In this document: one piece after another, positions 6,672 through 7,195 of the stretch
How positions within the stretch are numbered: the first letter of the stretch is position 1
Layout: the number at the start of each line of letters is the position of its first letter
Source of the DNA: Stenotrophomonas sp.
GTDB lineage: Bacteria; Pseudomonadota; Gammaproteobacteria; Xanthomonadales; Xanthomonadaceae
Direction: 5' to 3'
NCBI GenBank assembly: GCA_003484865.1
Contig: DMZT01000417.1
Span: forward strand, 1 to 7,195
DNA length: 7,195 nt
Position numbers and translations under genes: made by a program
The notes under the pieces: generated by a model
Databases searched by the model: none
Told to the model about the DNA's origin: nothing
The model's input: the letters and a program-made list of their open reading frames with translations, nothing else

Positions 6672-6691
6672 TTGGCCGGGGTAAGGGCCAA
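6672..6691. repeat. Inverted repeat TTGGCC-N8-GGCCAA beside the operator
   Basis: Perfect 6-base arms (6672-6677 and 6686-6691) begin one base after the operator. An overlapping alternative pairing joins GGGGTA (6678-6683) with TACCCC (6696-6701). This could be a second protein site or RNA structure at the start of the receptor transcript; chance is possible. Confidence 0.35.
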
Positions 6692-6748
6692 CGGGTACCC
6701 CCCCTTTACCACGCGGCTGTTCTGGCAAGCCTGAAAGCGAGTGTAAGT

Positions 6749-6773
6749 CGCAGCACGCGCACAGCGCGCTGCG
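6749..6773 (+). other. Potential strong hairpin in the receptor leader region
   Basis: The left arm CGCAGC (6749-6754) plus GCGC (6757-6760) pairs with GCGCGCTGCG (6764-6773), giving ten G-C-rich pairs with a two-base bulge and an ACA loop. It lies about 90 bases before the leader ORF. No U-tract follows, so it is not a typical terminator. Confidence 0.4.
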
Positions 6774-6789
6774 ATGTTCGGTGTGGAAG

Positions 6790-6804
6790 ACGGGCATCGC
6801 CCGT
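6790..6804 (+). other. Potential hairpin ACGGGC-ATC-GCCCGT
   Basis: A perfect 6-bp stem with a three-base loop follows the previous hairpin by 16 bases. A third, weaker stem, GCCCC (6809-6813) with GGGGC (6819-6823), follows after four bases. Together they would make a structured 5' leader. Confidence 0.35.
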
Positions 6805-6861
6805 ACGTGCCCCCAGGAGGGGCGGTGCATCCATTCGATCGTTATGTCAGAGGGGAGAGTC

Positions 6862-6912
6862 ATGAGCGCTTCTACGTTCCGTCGTACCCAATGCCGGGGG
6901 GCTCGTTCATGA
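6862..6912 (+). CDS. 16-codon leader ORF overlapping the receptor start
   Basis: ATG at 6862 follows a good purine-rich ribosome binding site (AGGGGAG at 6851-6857). It encodes MSASTFRRTQCRGARS, then a TGA at 6910-6912 that overlaps the receptor ATG (6909-6911) as ATGA. This geometry is typical of translational coupling. The peptide is basic and has no attenuator-like codon run. Alternatively it is the true start of the receptor, put out of frame by a missing base in the six-G run at 6896-6901: one more G would join it in frame to the receptor. Confidence 0.4.
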   Translation: MSASTFRRTQCRGARS

Positions 6913-7195
6913 GCCGCACGCTGGCGAAGTTCACCTCCAGGGCCATGTTTACGTTTGTCGGTGGCGTCCTGGTCATCAATCCCGCGTTTGCACAGGACGC
7001 GCCAACGCCCGCGCCCGTCGCCCAGCCGCAGGCCCAGCCCAGCCCGACACAGCTGGATACCGTGCAGGTCACCGGCATCCGCAACAGCCTCAGCCAGGCG
7101 ATGGACATCAAACGTGACTCGGCCGGCGTGGTGGATGCCATCAGTGCCGAGGATATCGGCAAGTTTCCGGACACCAACCTGGCCGAATCGCTGCA
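6909..7195 (+). CDS. TonB-dependent receptor, N-terminal part
   Basis: Ninety-five codons are visible before the window ends. Residues 1-28 form a signal peptide: a basic start (MSRTLAKFTSR), a hydrophobic core (AMFTFVGGVLVI) and a cleavage site AFA|Q. A Pro/Gln-rich linker follows (31-48). DTVQVTG at 50-56 is the TonB-box/plug entry, and the plug begins with IRNSLSQAMDIKRDSAGVVD and AEDIGKFPDTNLAESL. This matches the large carbohydrate-type TonB-dependent receptors of Xanthomonads and Caulobacter. Such proteins form an outer-membrane beta-barrel and import a ligand using TonB-ExbBD energy. The divergent LacI-type gene and the operator suggest a sugar or oligosaccharide ligand rather than iron. 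The start at 6909 has only a G-run (6896-6901) as a ribosome binding site and probably depends on the overlapping leader ORF. Confidence 0.9.
   Translation, partial: MSRTLAKFTSRAMFTFVGGVLVINPAFAQDAPTPAPVAQPQAQPSPTQLDTVQVTGIRNSLSQAMDIKRDSAGVVDAISAEDIGKFPDTNLAESL

Noticed and set aside
6720..6740. TGGCA-like sigma-54 promoter before the receptor
   Set aside because: The -12 TTGC element is missing at the required spacing.
6456..6863. 135-codon minus-strand frame spanning the control region
   Set aside because: It overlaps the repressor's DNA-binding domain in another frame and would cover the operator; no protein-like features.
1..7195. Insertion sequences, CRISPR repeats, tRNA or rRNA genes, toxin-antitoxin or phage-defence genes
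   Set aside because: No transposase, regularly spaced repeats, tRNA-like folds or defence domains were seen on either strand.

Overview
The window is GC-rich, with strongly GC-biased third codon positions. It carries a LacI-type regulator divergent from a TonB-dependent receptor whose visible plug sequence (AEDIGKFPDTNLAESL) is typical of Xanthomonadales. I infer a gammaproteobacterium of the Xanthomonadaceae/Rhodanobacteraceae type (Stenotrophomonas, Xanthomonas, Luteibacter, Dyella or a relative). No marker gene fixes the genus. Both ends of the window cut through genes.

Layout. (1) Bases 1-329, minus strand: the N-terminal part of a secreted beta-helix/autotransporter-like protein with a GTG start and a clear signal peptide. 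(2) Bases 330-623: intergenic, with a possible -10 element before the next gene. (3) Bases 624-3696, plus strand: a two-gene unit of a ThDP-dependent acetolactate-synthase-type enzyme and an aldehyde dehydrogenase. A 155-residue protein of unknown function follows after 7 bases (3704-4171). (4) Bases 4327-5509, plus strand: a small multi-pass membrane protein (DUF6622-like) and a GNAT acetyltransferase, both with GTG starts supported by well-placed Shine-Dalgarno sequences. (5) Bases 5522-6610, minus strand: a LacI-family repressor, convergent with the acetyltransferase. (6) Bases 6611-6861: a control region with a perfect 14-bp LacI-type operator palindrome and several potential hairpins. (7) Bases 6862-7195, plus strand: a 16-codon leader ORF overlapping, through ATGA, the start of a TonB-dependent receptor that runs off the window.

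How the parts may work together. The repressor, operator and receptor form the regulatory core of what is, in Xanthomonads, usually a carbohydrate-utilisation locus: the repressor probably controls import of a sugar or oligosaccharide across the outer membrane and possibly its own synthesis. The substrate is not visible; enzymes and inner-membrane transporters would lie to the right. The ThDP enzyme and aldehyde dehydrogenase probably form a separate catabolic or fermentative operon acting on pyruvate or another 2-oxo acid and an aldehyde. The remaining genes are accessory.

Most of the window is ordinary. The points most worth a second look are the receptor start region (leader ORF, ATGA overlap, run of six G), the operator and structured leader, the unassigned role of the ThDP enzyme/dehydrogenase pair, and the orphan 155-residue protein. 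I see no defence system, mobile element, CRISPR array or RNA gene.
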